Source: Nitrososphaerota archaeon (GTDB taxonomy: Archaea > Thermoproteota > EX4484-205 > JAAOZO01). From it: DNA of 5,757 nucleotides. A model generated the notes under the pieces. That model had not been told where the DNA came from, made no database searches, and was given only the letters and a program-made list of their open reading frames with translations. Location: the NCBI GenBank assembly GCA_011605715.1, contig JAAOZO010000199.1, positions 1 to 5,757 on the forward strand. The letters run 5' to 3'. The position numbers and the translations under genes are program-made. Shown in pieces: positions 4,883-5,757 of this stretch. How positions within the stretch are numbered: the first letter of the stretch is position 1; every line of letters starts with the position of its first letter.

Positions 4883-5757
4883 CCTGTTTTTCACCTTCTG
4901 TAAATTGAGCATTATATATTTTTGCATATAATCCGTTTTTCTTTAATAGTTCTTCATGCGTTCCTTCTTCTACAATTCTACCTTTTTCCATCACTATTAT
5001 TTTGTTAGATCGCTGGAGTGTAGAAAGGCGATGCGCAATTACTATTGTGGTTCTTTCTTTTGAAATGTTGTCTAAGGCTTCCTGTATTTGTCTTTCGGCC
5101 AAAGTATCTACAGAAGACGTTGCCTCATCCATTATGAGAATCTTTGGTTCAAGAATTATTGCTCTTGCTATGGCTACTCTTTGTCTTTCTCCTCCAGAAA
5201 GTCTAGAACCTCTTTCTCCAACAGGTGAATCATACGCTAACTGAAGGTTCATAATTGCTTCATGTATGTTTGCTGCTTTCGCAGCTGCTATCACCTTTTT
5301 TGGGTCTACTTTTTCAAGGCCATAAGTTATGTTGAATAGTATCGAGTTGTCAAAAAGAAACGGGTCCTGTGCAACTATTCCTATACTTTTTCTCAGCCTT
5401 TCTATTTTTATTTTTCTGATGTCGACTCCGTCTATCAAAATTCTACCTTCGTTTACGTCATAAAACCTCAGCAACAGCTTTGTTATCGTAGTCTTTCCAG
5501 ATCCGCTTTGCCCAACTATTCCTATCATCTGGCCTGCTTTTATTTCGAAGCTTACGTCCTTTAAGACCGGAATAAATGGTTCGTAACCAAACGTAACATG
5601 TTCAAACTTTATGTCCCCTCTTATCTCAAAGTCTTTGGCATCAGGTGCGTCCTTGATTGCAGGGTCTACCCTAAGAATTTCTAGTACTCTTTCTCCAGAA
5701 GTTATTGCTTGCTGAAGTGGCTCTGCTAAGTTCGTCACAGTTTGAATTGGTCCATAG
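4869..5757 (-). CDS. ABCB-type ABC exporter, permease/ATP-binding protein (5' partial)
   Basis: The frame is open to the window edge at 5757, so the start and nearly all of the membrane domain lie outside; about 295 residues are visible, and the GTG at 5738 is internal. The visible part begins with the end of the last membrane helix and linker (YGPIQTVTNLAEPLQQA, then SGERVLEIL). A full nucleotide-binding domain follows, numbered here from the GTG codon: A-loop Tyr52 (FGYEP), Walker A GQSGSGKTT (76-84), Q-loop Gln124 (VAQDPFLFD), X-loop GERGS (174-178), signature LSGGE (180-184), Walker B ILIMDE with Glu205, D-loop SSVDT and H-loop His236 (IAHRLST). All catalytic residues are intact, so the protein should hydrolyse ATP. 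The architecture fits a half-size exporter of the MsbA/multidrug/lipid type working as a dimer in the cytoplasmic membrane. The cargo cannot be told from the ATPase domain. It overlaps the downstream DUF1854 gene by 14 nt, which marks it as one of the DUF1854-linked transporters. Confidence 0.93.
   Translation of the reverse strand, partial: YGPIQTVTNLAEPLQQAITSGERVLEILRVDPAIKDAPDAKDFEIRGDIKFEHVTFGYEPFIPVLKDVSFEIKAGQMIGIVGQSGSGKTTITKLLLRFYDVNEGRILIDGVDIRKIKIERLRKSIGIVAQDPFLFDNSILFNITYGLEKVDPKKVIAAAKAANIHEAIMNLQLAYDSPVGERGSRLSGGERQRVAIARAIILEPKILIMDEATSSVDTLAERQIQEALDNISKERTTIVIAHRLSTLQRSNKIIVMEKGRIVEEGTHEELLKKNGLYAKIYNAQFTEGEKQVATA
4891..4895 (-). promoter_or_regulatory. Ribosome binding site deciding the TTG start of the DUF1854 gene
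   Basis: On the - strand AAGGTGA (4897-4891) ends 8 nt before the TTG at 4882. It lies inside the last codons of the exporter gene and is the best site near any candidate start in this frame. Confidence 0.65.

Noticed and set aside
5002..5244. 80-residue + strand open frame opposite the exporter ATPase domain
   Set aside because: It is antisense to the conserved signature and Walker B region, with no independent coding evidence.

Overview
The window looks like AT-rich archaeal DNA, most likely from a TACK-group relative, though the phylum cannot be fixed from sequence inspection. The archaeal signs are a class I (archaeal-type) CCA-adding enzyme, a Trm-G10-type THUMP methyltransferase, a UPF0200 P-loop kinase-like protein, a ThpR-type 2H phosphodiesterase, and TTG starts placed 6 to 8 nt after strong GGAGG or GGTGA ribosome binding sites. 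Genes are densely packed, and no stretch over 300 bases lacks a gene. No tRNA, rRNA, CRISPR array, insertion sequence or transposase was seen.

Left block (1-1697, + strand): the 3' part of a tRNA guanine-10 N2-methyltransferase gene is followed after 2 nt by a complete RNase Z gene starting at TTG. A small inverted repeat follows, and then the convergent end of a UPF0200 nucleotide-kinase-like gene (1743-2309, - strand). That gene is divergent from a + strand pair, thpR (TTG start at 2382) and cca (ATGA overlap at 2930-2933). A perfect 18-bp palindrome at 4363-4380 closes cca and also overlaps the stop codon of the next, convergent gene.

Right block (4379-5757, - strand): the end of an ABCB-type exporter gene (last membrane-domain residues, linker and full nucleotide-binding domain; its 5' end lies beyond the window) overlaps a small DUF1854-family gene. 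DUF1854 is known from the C-termini of ABC transporter proteins; here it is a separate reading frame with its own ribosome binding site and a recognisable internal duplication.

How the genes fit together: the left and middle genes cover several steps of tRNA maturation: G10 methylation, 3' trailer removal, 2',3'-cyclic phosphate/2'-5' RNA chemistry and CCA addition. A kinase-like protein of unproven substrate sits among them on the other strand. The exporter/DUF1854 pair is a separate unit with unknown cargo. The most interesting points are the stand-alone, internally repeated DUF1854 protein and its two-frame overlap with the exporter. The rest is largely conserved archaeal housekeeping, and I do not see clear evidence of a wholly new system.
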